Source of the DNA: Chara braunii
Lineage: Eukaryota > Streptophyta > Charophyceae > Charales > Characeae
NCBI GenBank assembly: GCA_003427395.1
Contig: BFEA01000142.1
Location: 2,700,839-2,746,151 of the forward strand
Reading direction: 5' to 3'
Length of the DNA stretch: 45,313 bases
Shown: positions 1-11,580 of the stretch, piece by piece
Position numbering within the stretch: the stretch's first letter is position 1
How the letters are laid out: each line of letters starts with the position of its first letter
Program-made: the position numbers and the translations under genes
The notes under the pieces: model-generated
What the model saw: the letters and a program-made list of their open reading frames with translations, nothing else
The model's database searches: none
What the model was told of the DNA's origin: nothing

Positions 1-40
<40 letters not shown>
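1..40. repeat. (CT)n microsatellite at the window edge
   Basis: Twenty uninterrupted CT dinucleotides open the window. The tract may continue to the left of the window. Confidence 0.95.
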
Positions 41-43
<3 letters not shown>

Positions 44-1202
44 GCGGACAGTCCATCGTCCCGCACCAACCCACGAAGTCGCCACCCCGCTTAGTCCTCC
101 TGCACCCGTCAGGTTTGCCCGCGCGCTACAGTCCGTCGTAGCCCCACGCATCAACCCCGCGCATTTGGCACCAGCTCGTTGGGTCGCCCGACTCCCACTT
201 CAACTCACCTCTTACTTCGCTCGTGGGCCGACCCTCACTGATCGCGCTACCCCGAGCTTCCAACAGTTGGTTAAGAGAGTTATCTAATCGACAACCGGAA
301 TGTATAGTGCATGCGCGAAGAACACGAAATTACAGGGACTTAGAAAGAAGATTAGGAGAGGGAGCGCCTACGTTCTGCATGGCCAGACCGCGGCGTAGGG
401 GGCGTAGCCACTCTCCACACATTGATCCAAGCATGCAGGCTGCAGGCTAACTAGGCACAGCAAGAGGGAAGGAGATAGCAGGAAAAACGAAGCTAAGAAA
501 GAAAGATACAGCTACTATGGCGTCCGCCCAAGATTACAGTTACTCGCAAGATTAAGGGCGCCGACTAATCAGAGCTCCGTTGCAGCCGCAAAAAGAAGCG
601 CGCAAGCACAAGCAGCGTCCAACGAAAGAAATTCCAAATTCTTAAATTCTTAAATTCCTAAATTTCTAGCTAATGTAAAAAGAAATACTAATTCCGAAAA
701 GAAAATCCGAAGTTCCGAGAGCCGTTAAGGCTCGACAAGATTCAAAAGAAAAAAAAGAAAATTTGAAAAGAACGAAACAAAATTCCTGAGCGATCTCCTG
801 CACCTAAAATCCGACAACAGAACAGAAAAGAAGCGCCATCGAATATTATTAATCGTGCCTTTGTCGGCGTGACAGCCACTCAATCGGCCATCTCGGGACT
901 TGTCCGGCCCTGAACCCAGCCATCCGAAAAGAGGCGACGCAAGAAGACAAAAAAGTGAGGACACTGATGCAATTTTCCCTCAATCCCGATCTCCCGTAAT
1001 TGGCCTAACCTTCCCATCTTAGGACCCCTCATTGTCATCGCGTAGAAAATCGCGCGGAACAGAAATTGGTTCGTCACAAGGCTGTCTAAAGTGCCATCCT
1101 GACACCTGTCGAAAGTTTTTTTAACGGCAATTCTTCGAAAATCTGTGTGGCGATGCAAAATTGTCGAAAACCGGGATTTCGACAGCCTGTGTGGCGAGCC
1201 TC
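41..1202. other. Flank of element B with no recognisable gene
   Basis: The short open frames here look like chance ORFs: none carries a motif or family signature I recognise. There is AT-rich low-complexity sequence around 630-715. A short imperfect direct repeat (TCGAAAATCTGTGTGGCGA versus TTCGACAGCCTGTGTGGCGA) lies around 1135-1196. This is best read as older repeat or intergenic DNA next to the LTR of element B. Confidence 0.5.
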
Positions 1203-1634
1203 TCAGACCCCAAATGGATACCCCAACAGCAAGGGGCCCTGTCCGCCAGAACTAAATTCACGAGCAGCAACTCAAAAGACAAAGTTCCTTGAGGTAAAAG
1301 TCGCATCCATAATTAAGTGATAAGTCATTTTGAAAGGACATGTGTTCGGCAATGAGTCAAAGGCTACAGTTCCCGTCCAGTCATAATCCCACGAGTAAGT
1401 CCTGATTCAGACCAGTCCAAAAGACAGGCCCGATGGCCCAAAGCAGCAGCAAACCGTGGAAAAAGATACTGGGATACACACATTTTGCAACAATCAGTAC
1501 TGGGTGGGAGTCCCAGGTATCATTGAGGCTGAATGCAGGCCACACTAGACCAGTGCAGCACTATAAAGGACTGGCCAGCCTCCCATTCAGAAAGATGCTC
1601 ACTTCACATGAGAGTGTGAAACTGCTGTGGCACT
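1203..1634 (+). repeat. Element B 5' LTR, left portion
   Basis: Matches 29287-29800 from the shared string TCAGACCCCAAATGGATACC onward. Relative to the 3' copy it lacks roughly 80 bases (about 29420-29500), with short similar sequence (GAAAGG / GAAAAG) at the deletion edges. The LTR is cut at 1634 by element A and resumes at about 21822. An open frame at 1433-1639 is shared with 29600-29821, but this is simply LTR sequence conserved between copies and not a supported gene. Confidence 0.8.
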
Positions 1635-1636
1635 TG
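1631..1636. repeat. Target-site duplication of element A, left copy (CACTTG)
   Basis: CACTTG lies immediately at the start of element A and again at 21822-21827 just after it. It occurs once at the equivalent uninterrupted position in B's 3' LTR (29798-29803). Because element bases overlap the repeat, the true duplication is 4-6 bp: CACT if the LTR starts TGTGACG at 1635, or up to CACTTG if it starts TGACG at 1637. Confidence 0.8.
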
Positions 1637-4183
1637 TGACGTACCAGCTTCCCGACTTGCGCCATTTTTCGGACCCCTTTCCTCCCCGTGTTTCCTTTGC
1701 ATCAAAATGTGTCTTGGGGCCGAGAACCCTTTTTTGTCATTTTTTCAATAAAGATACCTCGCTGAAATCTGTATTTTTGTCAGCACTAGCGGTTCTTGAA
1801 ATTCCGTCATTTTTGTAAATTGGAAATGCATGGGAATTACGCGCGCCTTAGAAAGCGCGCTCCGAATTTGGCTCGACAGTTAGGAATTCCGCAATTTACG
1901 GAACCCAACATGTCCTTTCACGCGTGAATGTTCTTGGCCTCGACATAGAAAACTCTGGTAATTTTGTAGGAATATGGATGGACGTAGGACTTTCTTTCTT
2001 TCCCTTGCCTACTTTGCGCGCGGATATGGTGATTTGAATTTTTGAATTAGCGTAGGGCTGGGGGGAAAACTGCAACTGTTTCGGTGTCCATTTTCTTCTG
2101 TTGTTTGACACCTTGCGTACGAGCTCCCTCCTCCTCCCTCCTCGCGCCTTTCTTCGCGCGCATATGCTTTTTCGCTCCCTCCCCCTGTAACTATTTTTCT
2201 ATCTCCTTCCCCGCGCACGCCCTTTTTCTCTTTCTAGATCATTTGAATCTTGGATCCATTTCGCGCTATCCTTCGCACTCTTCTTCTTCACGCTCTAAAA
2301 ACCTGCGCTCGAAAACCCGGTCGATCCTCTCTTCCCATCTAGCCAAAGAGTGTAAGAGGAGATCCCTACTACGCGACGATTATTGGCTGAGATCGGACTG
2401 CGAGGGATCAATATGGCTTTCGACGGGCGATTACCCTCAAGCCCTCCCTCACCCTCCTCTATCCTACTCTTCATCTATCCTCGCATCTATCTCCCTTCTC
2501 GGAACTATAAGTTCCGCCAACACATTCGCAAAGCTCTCTCTCAACTCGTCAGCCAGCTTTCGGGAAGCGGTGGCTAGATGGTGTGCGTGTGGTGCGAGTC
2601 GAAAAGTCCCGACGGGCTGACTGTAGACTGGCTGGCGATGCGCTTGATCTCCACGACGGACTGTGGGATCGGGGCAAGCCCGCGTAGAAACTAAGTCGGC
2701 GGGGTGACGATCGCAATGGTGGAAGGTAGCACGTGATGACCGGGATCGTCGGTGCATGTATGAGGATAATGACCAGAGTTGGATGGATGAATGGTCGGGG
2801 ACCATGACGGATCTTTCCGGCGGATGCGCCTCCTTGTCTCGATTCTATTCTCTGGTGTGAGTGTAACTTCACGGCAGTTAAGCCGGTAATTCTTTTCATT
2901 TCCAAATGTTTGTATGATTGTCCTTTGTTGAATTCATTTCGCCCTTCTTCTCCCCACTTATCTCACAATACGAATGACCGTGTATGTTTGTCATGGAATG
3001 GTTGCGTGATGGGCCGACGCTTGGATTAGCCTCAGGATGACGAGGCAGGGATACAGAGCACACGGAACACTGAATGATGTATGGTTGTCATTTTCGCACC
3101 TTCCGCGATGAGTAACTACGGATGTAGATTGTCATTGAGGGATTGATCTTTGATTAAGCTGAAGAATTGTGGTGAATGGAATGCGTGAGAACGATTAAGT
3201 TATTGGCAAGAGCAATGTTGTTGGGATTTTGTTCGAGAATGCAAGAGTGTTTAGATCTCACGATGTTGTGGTCGCGGAATCTCCAATCCGGAATACACTC
3301 CGCATACCCTCTGCGGCTTGCCCTCGTTACGTAAGACCCGAAGGGCAATATATCTTCTCAGAAAAGTTGGAGGGCGCCACATGTGACCTGCTGATGTGAG
3401 TACTGTCCCCACATTTTTTTTTGTATGAAACTTCTTGGCGAGACTGTTAGATTATTACCAATGCTCTCACTTCGCTTCGTATGTTTAAAATAAATAAAGG
3501 TGATAATTAGAAAAGCCCGATCAAAAGATGGAGGATTAACGATAAATGATTGAAACCGACTCTTGTGATTGATTGGATTGCCATGTGGACTGAAGGCCCC
3601 AATCCGACTGGGCACCGGCCTCTCGTACTCCCGCCACGTCCCTTCCCGTACAACGAGAAAAGGACACGTGTATGCGAGTGGGACGTACAAGAAGTCGTCG
3701 CCAAGATCGGCGGCCGATATTATTTTCCTCCCGAAAATCGGTGCTCAGGATTTGTCGTCGTGGGCTTTGTTATTATTGATACGCATTTTTCGCCTTATTC
3801 GCTGTTGTTACCATTTAACGAGTTTATTGTCATTCCGTGGACGACAGTGGCGTCTGTGCAGCAATTGTTGTCACCTCGAGCGTTACCAATCAAAGGGCTT
3901 CCACTACCGCGTAAAGAGTGAAGACGAACATAGGAAAGAGCCACGCGGTTGAGGCCCTCCACGTCAGATTCTGAGTTGTGCAATAAGCGGCGGCGGGACT
4001 TGATTCGAAAACAAGACACCAAATGTGTACCCGCTCCCTTTCACGCGAAGCGCAGAGCAACGGCCCGCTGTGAAGTTCAACGATACTTTTTGGATTGAAT
4101 TTCCCCGCGCTGAATGTCCCGCACGCGCTTCTTTCTCCCTTGACACCCGCGTAGTGACGGACCCTCCCTTCTTACTAAGTCGG
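1635..4183 (+). repeat. Element A 5' LTR, missing its 3' end
   Basis: This tract aligns almost end to end with 19092-21667. Similarity ends at AAGTCGG (4177-4183). The 3' copy continues another 154 bases to 21821, so the end of the 5' LTR and, most likely, the primer-binding site have been deleted: no PBS is visible between 4184 and the gag start at 4251. An AATAAA at 1747-1752 is a candidate polyadenylation signal; the 3' copy reads AATTAAA there. ORFs within it (for example 2383-2577) recur in the other LTR and are not supported as genes. Confidence 0.87.
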
Positions 4184-4250
4184 AGCCAAACAATCTAATT
4201 GCGCCAGTCCTCCAGTCACGCGACAGAGGTCCGCCGAGGCTGGAATAGAG

Positions 4251-5431
4251 ATGCCCATGGCCGATGCTAATGGAACTCCCCGGGTGATGGTAAACATCCC
4301 CGCCACCTTTCCATTCTACCCCAACCACACTCATCTGGAGGCATGGCTCGAAGCCGTGCAAGCACAGGGGTATGGCGCTGAGGACCTTCCCCGCATCATC
4401 ACACTGTTACTTAGAAATATCGCGCACGATTGGTTCAGAAGGCATAGATGGGTAGATTGGGACACCTTCAACTTGAAGAGAGCGTTCCTAGCACAATTTG
4501 ATGCGGTCAGCGAAGATGCTGCATGGTTCGTACTGAAAACTCGTCCGCAGGAACCAGGGGAACTATTACCCGACTTTGTGGACCGATTTCAGACCGCATT
4601 AGACAAATCAGGACAAAATGAAAATGCCGCTCGAGAACTGTTCATCGACCATCTCCGCAATCCCGTGTTGAAGGCGAAACTGCAAAAAAAGGTCCCTCCT
4701 AAGACGAACCAATTGTCCGTCATTATAGCTAAAGCCCACGAGCTAGATCTGCTAGACACACGTAAGTATATCAGTCAGGGAGAAGAAGACGTTTCGGACA
4801 CGATCCAAGACGTAGCTGCTAAGCGGCGGTCGTGGCTCAGAGCGGTGGGACGATTTTACCCTCGTAACTATCACAACTACCCATACGGCCCAGTCCCGGA
4901 TCCCTCCCCGTATCACTCTCTACCTCTCACGAGACCTCCTCCGCCTCCCAAAATGGCGCATGTAAACACAGTAATGACTCAAGACGCCGCATCAGTACCT
5001 ATCACCAACATGTATCATTGCATCTGGCCCAGATGATTCATACCGCTACGACTAAACAGTCTGAGTGGATGAATAATCTGCTTCAGATGCAAGCTTCTCG
5101 GATGGATTGGTTGGAACAAATCATCACAAAACTAATGAAAGCTAATTCCAGCTCTTCTCACCCCGTGTCTACTCCGTACCCGCTGCTGACCGCTTCTCCT
5201 GCAATTGGACTAGCTCCTCCTCCCGCTCCCCCTCATGCGGCCAACCTAGCAGGGAGGATCGAGTGCTACAATTGTAAACAGCCCGGACACTTCGTGCGTG
5301 AATGCCCTCAGCCGAAACGCAATCAACCTCCGCCTGCAGCCACGCCTGTAGCCTTGAATCAAGGCCGGGTGGCCGCAGTACTGGAAGCCGCAAGGGAAGC
5401 TTCCTCCTTCTTGGCCGAACAACCACCCTGA
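4251..5431 (+). pseudogene. gag: Element A gag polyprotein (frameshifted)
   Basis: Gag is the structural protein that packages retrotransposon RNA into cytoplasmic particles. The first frame (4251-5036, 261 aa) contains a retrotransposon gag-like helical domain from about residue 20 to 180, with the characteristic DWFRR...WDTFKRAFLAQF-like region. A frameshift near 5018-5030 moves the reading frame. The second segment (to 5431) has a Pro-rich linker and a CCHC zinc knuckle at 5264-5305 (C-x2-C-x4-H-x4-C, starting CYNCKQPGH). The start at 4251 is the first Met with good gag similarity after the LTR; another Met lies two codons in. One indel separates the two parts, so it would not be made as a single protein. 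Confidence 0.82.
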
Positions 5432-5599
5432 ACCAATCCTTTCGCGTCTACTTCGGGATCATCTTCCGAAGTCGCCGATGTCGTTGATTGAGCCGAGTAC
5501 CTTCATCTGGCATGACTGATCGGAGCGATCTGACCTGCTAAGGACGAGCTCGATTGGGTCGAGTGTGCATCGGAGCAAGGACCACAATTTCAGATAGGA

Positions 5600-6876
5600 G
5601 AGATCGATGTCCTACAGACACTCAAACAGGTGGACATCCGAGTGTCGGTCCCCGTAGGACACTTGCTGACCATATCTGAAGCTGCAAATGACAAGCTCCT
5701 GCAGCAATACCAGAAGAATCAAAAGTGCTTTACATACCAGCGCGTTCAGCATATGCTGAAGAAGAAGAAAGAATATGAGACCGAGGCAAGCCTTCCCCCT
5801 GCGATTGAATCTGACACATCGGAAACGGCAAGAATCGCCACCATCTCTTACGCAGAGAAAGATCATTTTGTGCGTGTCCGATCAGTCCTATGGAAAAGCG
5901 CCGAGTGTGATTGCGAGGTCTGGGGTAAACCATTTGACGCTCTTATTGATACCGGATCATCCGCCGTAGCCATATCTTGGACACGGTCAGGAAGACGGGC
6001 CGAAAGAACTCGATCCTTCCACTACCGGGGAAGGACAACTATGTCTCGGACGATGAAGAAGCCATGAACATAGTAGGAATCATTGAGAACGTTGCGGTCA
6101 AGGTGGGCCCAGTGCACGTGCTGGTTAATGCGCTAGTTATCGACGTGCACTCTTACTCGGTACTATTAGGACTACCCTGGGCGATGGCGGTAGGAGCACG
6201 GATACACTTCGATTCTAAACAACTCGTCCTCACGCATACGGGAGGAAAACCTCAAACCCTGCCCTTACGAGTCTCTACTCGATCGCTGAAGAAAAATCCC
6301 AGTATTGTCCGGATAGGAATGATTCGGGTCTCAAGCCCGGAAGAGTCTCTCCCAAACGATCACAAAGAACAACACCTTGCGGAAGAAGACGAGTTTGACG
6401 AGCGAGATTATGAGGAGGAGCTGAACTGTATGCCGAGTGAAAAGGAATGGGAACAATTAGTCGAAATGTTCGGTTGCGAGACCAAAGAGGAATTTCGAAT
6501 GATCCCCGCAACCGCCCGAACATTCGATCCGAGCTCGGAAGATAGCGAGCCTAGCCGTATCCTGTCCACGGAAAGACGGATTCCCTCCACGTCATTCCTA
6601 GGGGAACCGATCTTGCAAATTTCAGATATGGTTGATCTCTTGGAACCCCCTCGCACGTTATACGAGGGCGCACTTTCACTCGGGGCTAGGTATCAGCAGA
6701 TGAGTCAGTATCTGGATCTTTCTGTCTCTCCACCTAGAACATTACTCACGCAAGGAGCCATGATCGCTCTGATCAAGCAAGAAGCAGAGGCTCCGATAGA
6801 TGATGTTCCAGATCTCATGCAGGAAATGACCGGGTTGACAGGATTGGAAATAGCGAAAAGCACCGCCGATTCTTAA
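5600..6876 (+). pseudogene. Element A aspartic protease and pol linker (frameshifted)
   Basis: The retroviral-type aspartic protease cleaves Gag-Pol. The catalytic Asp-Thr-Gly-Ser lies at 5948-5959 within the context FDALIDTGSSAVAIS. Directly after it, near 5975, the reading frame jumps to a second open frame (5977-6876). That frame continues with the hydrophobic ILGLPW-like second half (YSVLLGLPWAMAVGA at about residues 60-75) expected of these proteases. The remaining 220 residues are acidic and unassigned, as expected of the linker between protease and RT. Sequence between gag and 5600 contains stops. One indel inside the protease inactivates it. Confidence 0.78.
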
Positions 6877-7180
6877 ACCGACGCCGAAGTTAAGGAGACT
6901 GAGATGATCAGCCTGGCCGGATCACAAATGATCGCCACTGTCATCTCCGTCCGAACCAGTAGTTCCATATTCTCAACCGTACACGACAGGCGATGACGAA
7001 GGATGGATTGGATCGAGATGCCCCTTAACATCTCTGATAGCCCCGTGATTACAATACCCAGTCATGTCCCCTAAGAAATCCAAAGATCCTTGATTGATGT
7101 GTTGCATGGGTATGCTGAGGTGTTGAGTGTGTATGATAACGATATTGGATTGTCTAACGTGATTGAGCTCGCTGTCGTAC

Positions 7181-7204
7181 CAAATACCCTTACAAGGGTA
7201 TTTG
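7181..7204. repeat. Perfect 11-bp inverted repeat (hairpin)
   Basis: CAAATACCCTT and its exact reverse complement AAGGGTATTTG are separated by two bases (AC). It is followed by TTTTTTTT at 7211-7218 after a short spacer. No gene is associated with it. Confidence 0.75.
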
Positions 7205-8216
7205 ACGTGTTTTTTTTGCAAGTCACACAAGTGCTGTGTCGCCCGCCAGACGGCGTGCGCGTGAGCGGAAGCATAGGTTCTTGTCGAGGTGAGAGGCGCG
7301 CGTGGCAGCGTGGGGTATTGACGGTGAGGCGCAACTCTGCGCTGCCTAGGCGTGCACGGCGTCACGGACTAGCGGGCCACACGATGTCTGTTTGTATCCT
7401 ATATTAAATAATTGTTGTATTAATTTTTGTTATGCTCCGGCGTGCCGTTGGCCCGGACGTGACGCCAGACTCGATGGTCGTCACGGCAGTCGAGGACCTT
7501 GAATGTACGGTGCTTTGGAGGGATGGCGGGTATTCTGACCCACGGCGAGGGGGGAGTATCAGCGGCGGGGCCTTTGGTGGATGTATTGGCCGCCCCCGCA
7601 ATTTGCTGTGAGAGGGTTGAGTGTAAGCGGGCCATTGGGACCCGCGAGCTGGCGGACTGTGCCCGGGGCACTATGGCAAGGCCCACCGCGGTACTACGGC
7701 ATGTTGCAGACCATATGGGACCGAGCTGTGGGCCTGCAGTAGACCCGCGCCCCGAACTGTAGGACGGCCTGTGCGGGGATTGCCCGCTGGGGACCCGAAG
7801 GGGCGGCCAACCCCGCCTGAGCGAGCAAGGGGGATGCGAACCCGGACGCATGGCGGGCCAGGTGCATGCAAAACAGGCAAATGCGGGGGAGGTGGGCAGC
7901 CCGGCGGTAGTAAGTGGTAGAGGCAGGCCAGGCGGCGCCGCGGGGAGCAGCAGCAGGCCGACTGATGGGAAGCGGAGCACGGCGGGTGGGAGACTAACCA
8001 GGCCGCCCGACGGAGGTTCCACTAAGTGCTACAGTCGTCGGGCAGGCCGCTGAGAGGTGGCCACTGTGACGGGCGCTAAGGAGGAGGGCGCAGCACAAGC
8101 AGAGGGGGAGATGAACCCGGCTGGGATCAGCGCCGGTGCATGCGCGTAGAAGAGAAGGCCTGGGCGCTAGGAGGGATACGGCGGAGCAGCAGCGCAGCAG
8201 GAGGGCGAGCGCTAAG

Positions 8217-8218
<2 letters not shown>

Positions 8219-8261
<43 letters not shown>

Positions 8262-8266
8262 GAGAG
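8219..8266. repeat. (AG)n microsatellite
   Basis: About twenty AG units, then interrupted AG/TG units. The (CT)n-derived Ser-Leu open frame on the opposite strand is a by-product of this repeat. Confidence 0.95.
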
Positions 8267-9933
8267 TGAAAAAGAAAGGAAGCGGGGCGCTAAACAGGGC
8301 CAGATTCGTGCGGAGCCACAGGGGTGTGAAGGGCGGAACGGACAGGAAGGTGGCAGGGGAGCAACGACGAACCGAGCGGGCAGGCGCTGGGCGGCTGCGA
8401 CGGGCGAAGGCAGGCGAAAAAAGCCACGAAATGAACCCGGCGTGGACTAGCGCCAGGAGCATCGAGGACGGGAGATGGTGGGAGATGGGCAGAGTGAGAG
8501 GGAGGTAGCTCGCCCGTTTCTCAACGAAAACGGGCGGGGAAAGATAGTAACTGGGGGTTTTTCAGGGCTGCGAGTTGATTAGTGGTGTTAGAGTAGAGGT
8601 AGGAGTAGTGCAGAGATGGGTAAGTGGAAGAAAGTTGGCGCCGGGATATGGCGGAGGAAGAAGCGACAGGGAAAAAGTTTGTTTTCGCCCGTTCCTCATC
8701 GGAATCGGGCGAGGTAGAGGCCGAGATGGGGGTTTTTGACAAGGCGAGGTCGATGGTGTTGTTAGTTTGGTTGGTTAGTTAGCAGAGCTAGAGGCTGGTA
8801 GAAAGGCTAGTGCGGGGTAGAAAGGCTAGTGCGGGGATATGGCGGGAAGGAAGGCGGAGGGGATCCGCACGAACCCGGATGGGTTCCTGCGATAGGTGCG
8901 TGCTCGCTGAGGACGGGCGCAAAGGTGCAGCGGTAGTGATTAGGAGCAGGTAAAAAAAGGGGGGGGATGAACGGACCCGGCCCGGATCTCCGTCCGGGTG
9001 CATTTGAAGCGAGGGAGCGTGGTGGCGGAGCCTAGGTAGGTGCGGGGGCGTATGAAGGCGGACAGGAGGGGGAAGACTGCGCAGAGAAACAGACAAGCAA
9101 CGGGTGTTGAATTAGCCGCAGGAAGTAGCGCAGGTGGTGAGTGAATCCGGACCCGAACTGCGTCGGGGTGAATCCGGCGACGGAGGAGGGAAGGGAGGAT
9201 GAGCAGGGCAGATTGTTGGGATGGACTGCGGACTGAGCGGCATGGCCAGCGGGAGCTGCACGCAGGGTGACAGCATCGAAATGGAAGCGCACCTGTCCAC
9301 ATTCTAGCACTAGATTCATCCGGGTGTTGTACCGTCAGGAAGTGGTAAAGAGTGCCCCGCCGTTGCGGGCTTCAGCCCGTTGTCTCGATCGTATTCAACT
9401 ACCTGCTTGTCATGTCCGACTCGAGTAGTGATTCAGTATGTGCTTGTAGTGGATTGGTATCATGGGGGCACCGGCAAGGCTCTGGGAGGGCCGGCCAACG
9501 GTGCTGATTCGCTGAAGCACGAGGACAGGCTGGTGCTGACCGCCGCTATGGACTGGTGCTAGAGTCACGGGCTGGGCAAGAACGGTTGTCACTGGGCTGA
9601 TTGAGCACAGCTGTTGCTGCTGTTGGCAGGGCATAGATCACAACTGCCTATTGCGTGCAGACTGCGGCTGACCTGTTGATAGTGTATGAGCTACTGTTGT
9701 GTGCTGCTGCTGCGGACCGGACACATACTACTGCTACATGCGGATTGTTGTTGCGGTTTGCTGCGTAAGGGATTGTTACCAGCTACTGCGTGGATGCGAT
9801 TGAGTTGAGAAGAGGTTGGGGACGTGGTCAGACTGGACAAGTAGGGGGTTAGTACTGCAAATTGGGAGATTGTCAGGGGTTTGATTTCGGCAGTCAAGTT
9901 CAGAAGAGGACCCAGCTGTCACACTGATCGCCA

Positions 9934-10442
9934 TTGCGGGGCCCTCAGGCGCACCAAGATAACGAGGCCCTCTCGCACGAGTCTGAGAGCACCACCCTTG
10001 GATCTGAGAGACTGGAATCTTCTTTTTCTGCCCTACTCACTCTAAAGTCTAGTCTGTATGGTTATGAGAGGAAGGCGGCAGGCGGGATTGCAACCCGTAA
10101 TCCGTGCCAAGGCCTCTGTGGGAGGTTCGCCCCACCGATTGCGGGAGCTCTGCCGGGACTCAGGAGGAGTCCTGGAGGCAGGGAACTGAGTGGTAATTCC
10201 CCGACTCTTTCTATAAACCCAACTATAACCCCTATCTGTATATCCTTCTATGGTCTGACTGAGCGTGTTGCGTGAATCCTGTATTTGATCTTGGGTTGAC
10301 TTTCAAGACAATTCAGACTAAATACAGGAATGTGTGTATAAGTTTCTTTGATTGCCTGAAAGCAGATTGTTACAGGGGATTGCATCTGGGGGGAAGGCTG
10401 GGAGGAAGGCAGTTTTGCTTGCGATTGAACGGGTCTTATAGG
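9934..10442. other. Unassigned tract before the hairpin array
   Basis: One 113-codon open frame (9934-10275) shows no motif I recognise and looks like chance. No repeat structure comparable to the following array is seen here. Confidence 0.4.
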
Positions 10443-11282
10443 GTCAGGCATTGTTTCTAAGATGAATGGCCTGACTGCTGTGTTTTATCTGTTTTCTGAA
10501 GAACCAAGCATTGTTTCAAAAACTAATGGCTTGGTTGCTGTGTTTCTTTAATTGTGCCAGGCATTGTTTCTAAGATGAATAGCCTGGCTACTTACTTCTG
10601 AGGGGTGTTGCTTGCTTGACTTTTGAGGGCCAGATCTTGTTTCTAAGATGAATGGTCTGACCGCTGTTTTACTTGGGTGGTTTCTGAACAGTCTCTGGGT
10701 CAGACTCAGGGTACTCTGCTTTTTTTTGTGTACTGAAGACAAGGGGAACTGAGTATTGTTTCTAAGACGAATGACTCATCTCTCCTTGATTGTTTTATTC
10801 TGAGGGAAGATTCAGGCCAGATGACTAGACATTGTTTCTAAAATGAATGGTCTAAGTCTGAGGCCTCAGGACCATAATGAGAACGAAGGAATAAAATTCT
10901 CTATAATGTTGTATATATATGTACTCATATATGAACAGGGCTAGTCAGCCATTGTTTCTAAGATGAATGGTCTGGCTATAGCCTTATCACAAACAAAGAG
11001 AGTATAATTAAGAGTTATAATTGAAGGTAACTTGGGCAGGCTGAGCATTGTTTCTAAGACGAATGACTCAGTCCTACGCCCACTTTTGAAGATTAAGTTC
11101 AGAGAAGTATATATAATTTGGCTTGGCTATTTAAACAGTTCAGGGCGACTAAACATTTATTCTAAGATGAATGGCTAAGTCATATGCCCAATGAAGAGAA
11201 AAGTAGTTGTGCAACCTGTTCGTGTATACATAAGGCAGAGGGTTGATATTGTTTCTAAGACGAATGGCCAGTCTCAATGCCC
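10443..11282. repeat. Array of ten dispersed hairpins with a shared loop
   Basis: Ten copies of a stem-loop share the core ATTGTTTCTAAGATGAATG, with minor changes. They span approximately 10443-10475, 10502-10536, 10556-10588, 10628-10662, 10741-10787, 10814-10866, 10939-10983, 11034-11081, 11143-11189 and 11234-11282. The stems differ between copies but remain paired: GTCAGGC/GCCTGAC, AACCAAGC/GCTTGGTT, GCCAGGC/GCCTGGC, TGAGT/ACTCA, AGGCC..GACT.AGAC with GTCT.AGTC..GGCCT, and outer GGGC/GCCC in several. Pairing is weakest in the fourth and tenth copies. The DNA between copies is unrelated and AT-rich. I do not recognise the family. It could be a structured RNA cluster, a dispersed mobile hairpin, or part of an LTR/leader. 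Confidence 0.75.
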
Positions 11283-11580
11283 TATGTAAGCAGGGTATAA
11301 AAAGTTAAATCATTGAAAGACTATGAACTATTGTTTGCTAAATAGACTCGGGGTGGCGAGAGTACTTACCTTTGTGGTTTGACCTGCATGTGGCTGAGTG
11401 AGGTTACTACTTGGTCTGAGTTTCAGTTGACAAGTAGTTGCTTTAGAGGCTCGTTACGTACTATAGCGATAAAAGTTAGCTCAATTTCTGCATTTTTTTG
11501 GCTAAGTTTTTTTTACTTAGATCAGTTCTCGCATTTTCTGAGACATTTTGTTATACTTGGCTTTGTATAAATCTTGGTAA

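Larger units (their letters stand above)
6877..9933. other. Non-coding tract in element A, GC-rich part
   Basis: No open frame here resembles a known family. From about 7240 to 9330 the sequence is markedly G-rich on the plus strand, with a GA microsatellite at 8219-8266. A near-duplicate phrase (AGAAAGGCTAGTGCGGGG) repeats in tandem around 8798-8838. Similar phrases ending in ATATGGCGG recur at 8646 and 8836. From about 9330 composition becomes more balanced. The protease coding region ends just before it and RT begins after it, so it sits where a continuous pol frame is expected, suggesting a later insertion. I could not define ends or a target duplication. Confidence 0.45.

Noticed and set aside
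1433-1639. Conserved short ORF in element B LTRs (also at 29600-29821)
   Set aside because: Conservation follows from LTR duplication and the frame crosses into element A at its end.
2383-2577. Small conserved protein in element A LTRs (also at 19856-20272)
   Set aside because: Sequence is shared because the two LTRs are copies; the downstream parts differ by frameshift and no domain is visible.
2009-3952. Host genes within 2000-4000 and 19500-21600
   Set aside because: All frames lie within the paired LTRs of element A and are shared between them; none has a recognised domain.
8127-8462. Leu/Ser-rich signal-peptide-like protein on the minus strand
   Set aside because: It is the translation of the (AG)n microsatellite and flanking G-rich DNA.
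10443-11282. CRISPR array
   Set aside because: The repeats are hairpins with changing stems and irregular spacers, there is no fixed repeat length, no cas genes are present, and the context is eukaryotic.
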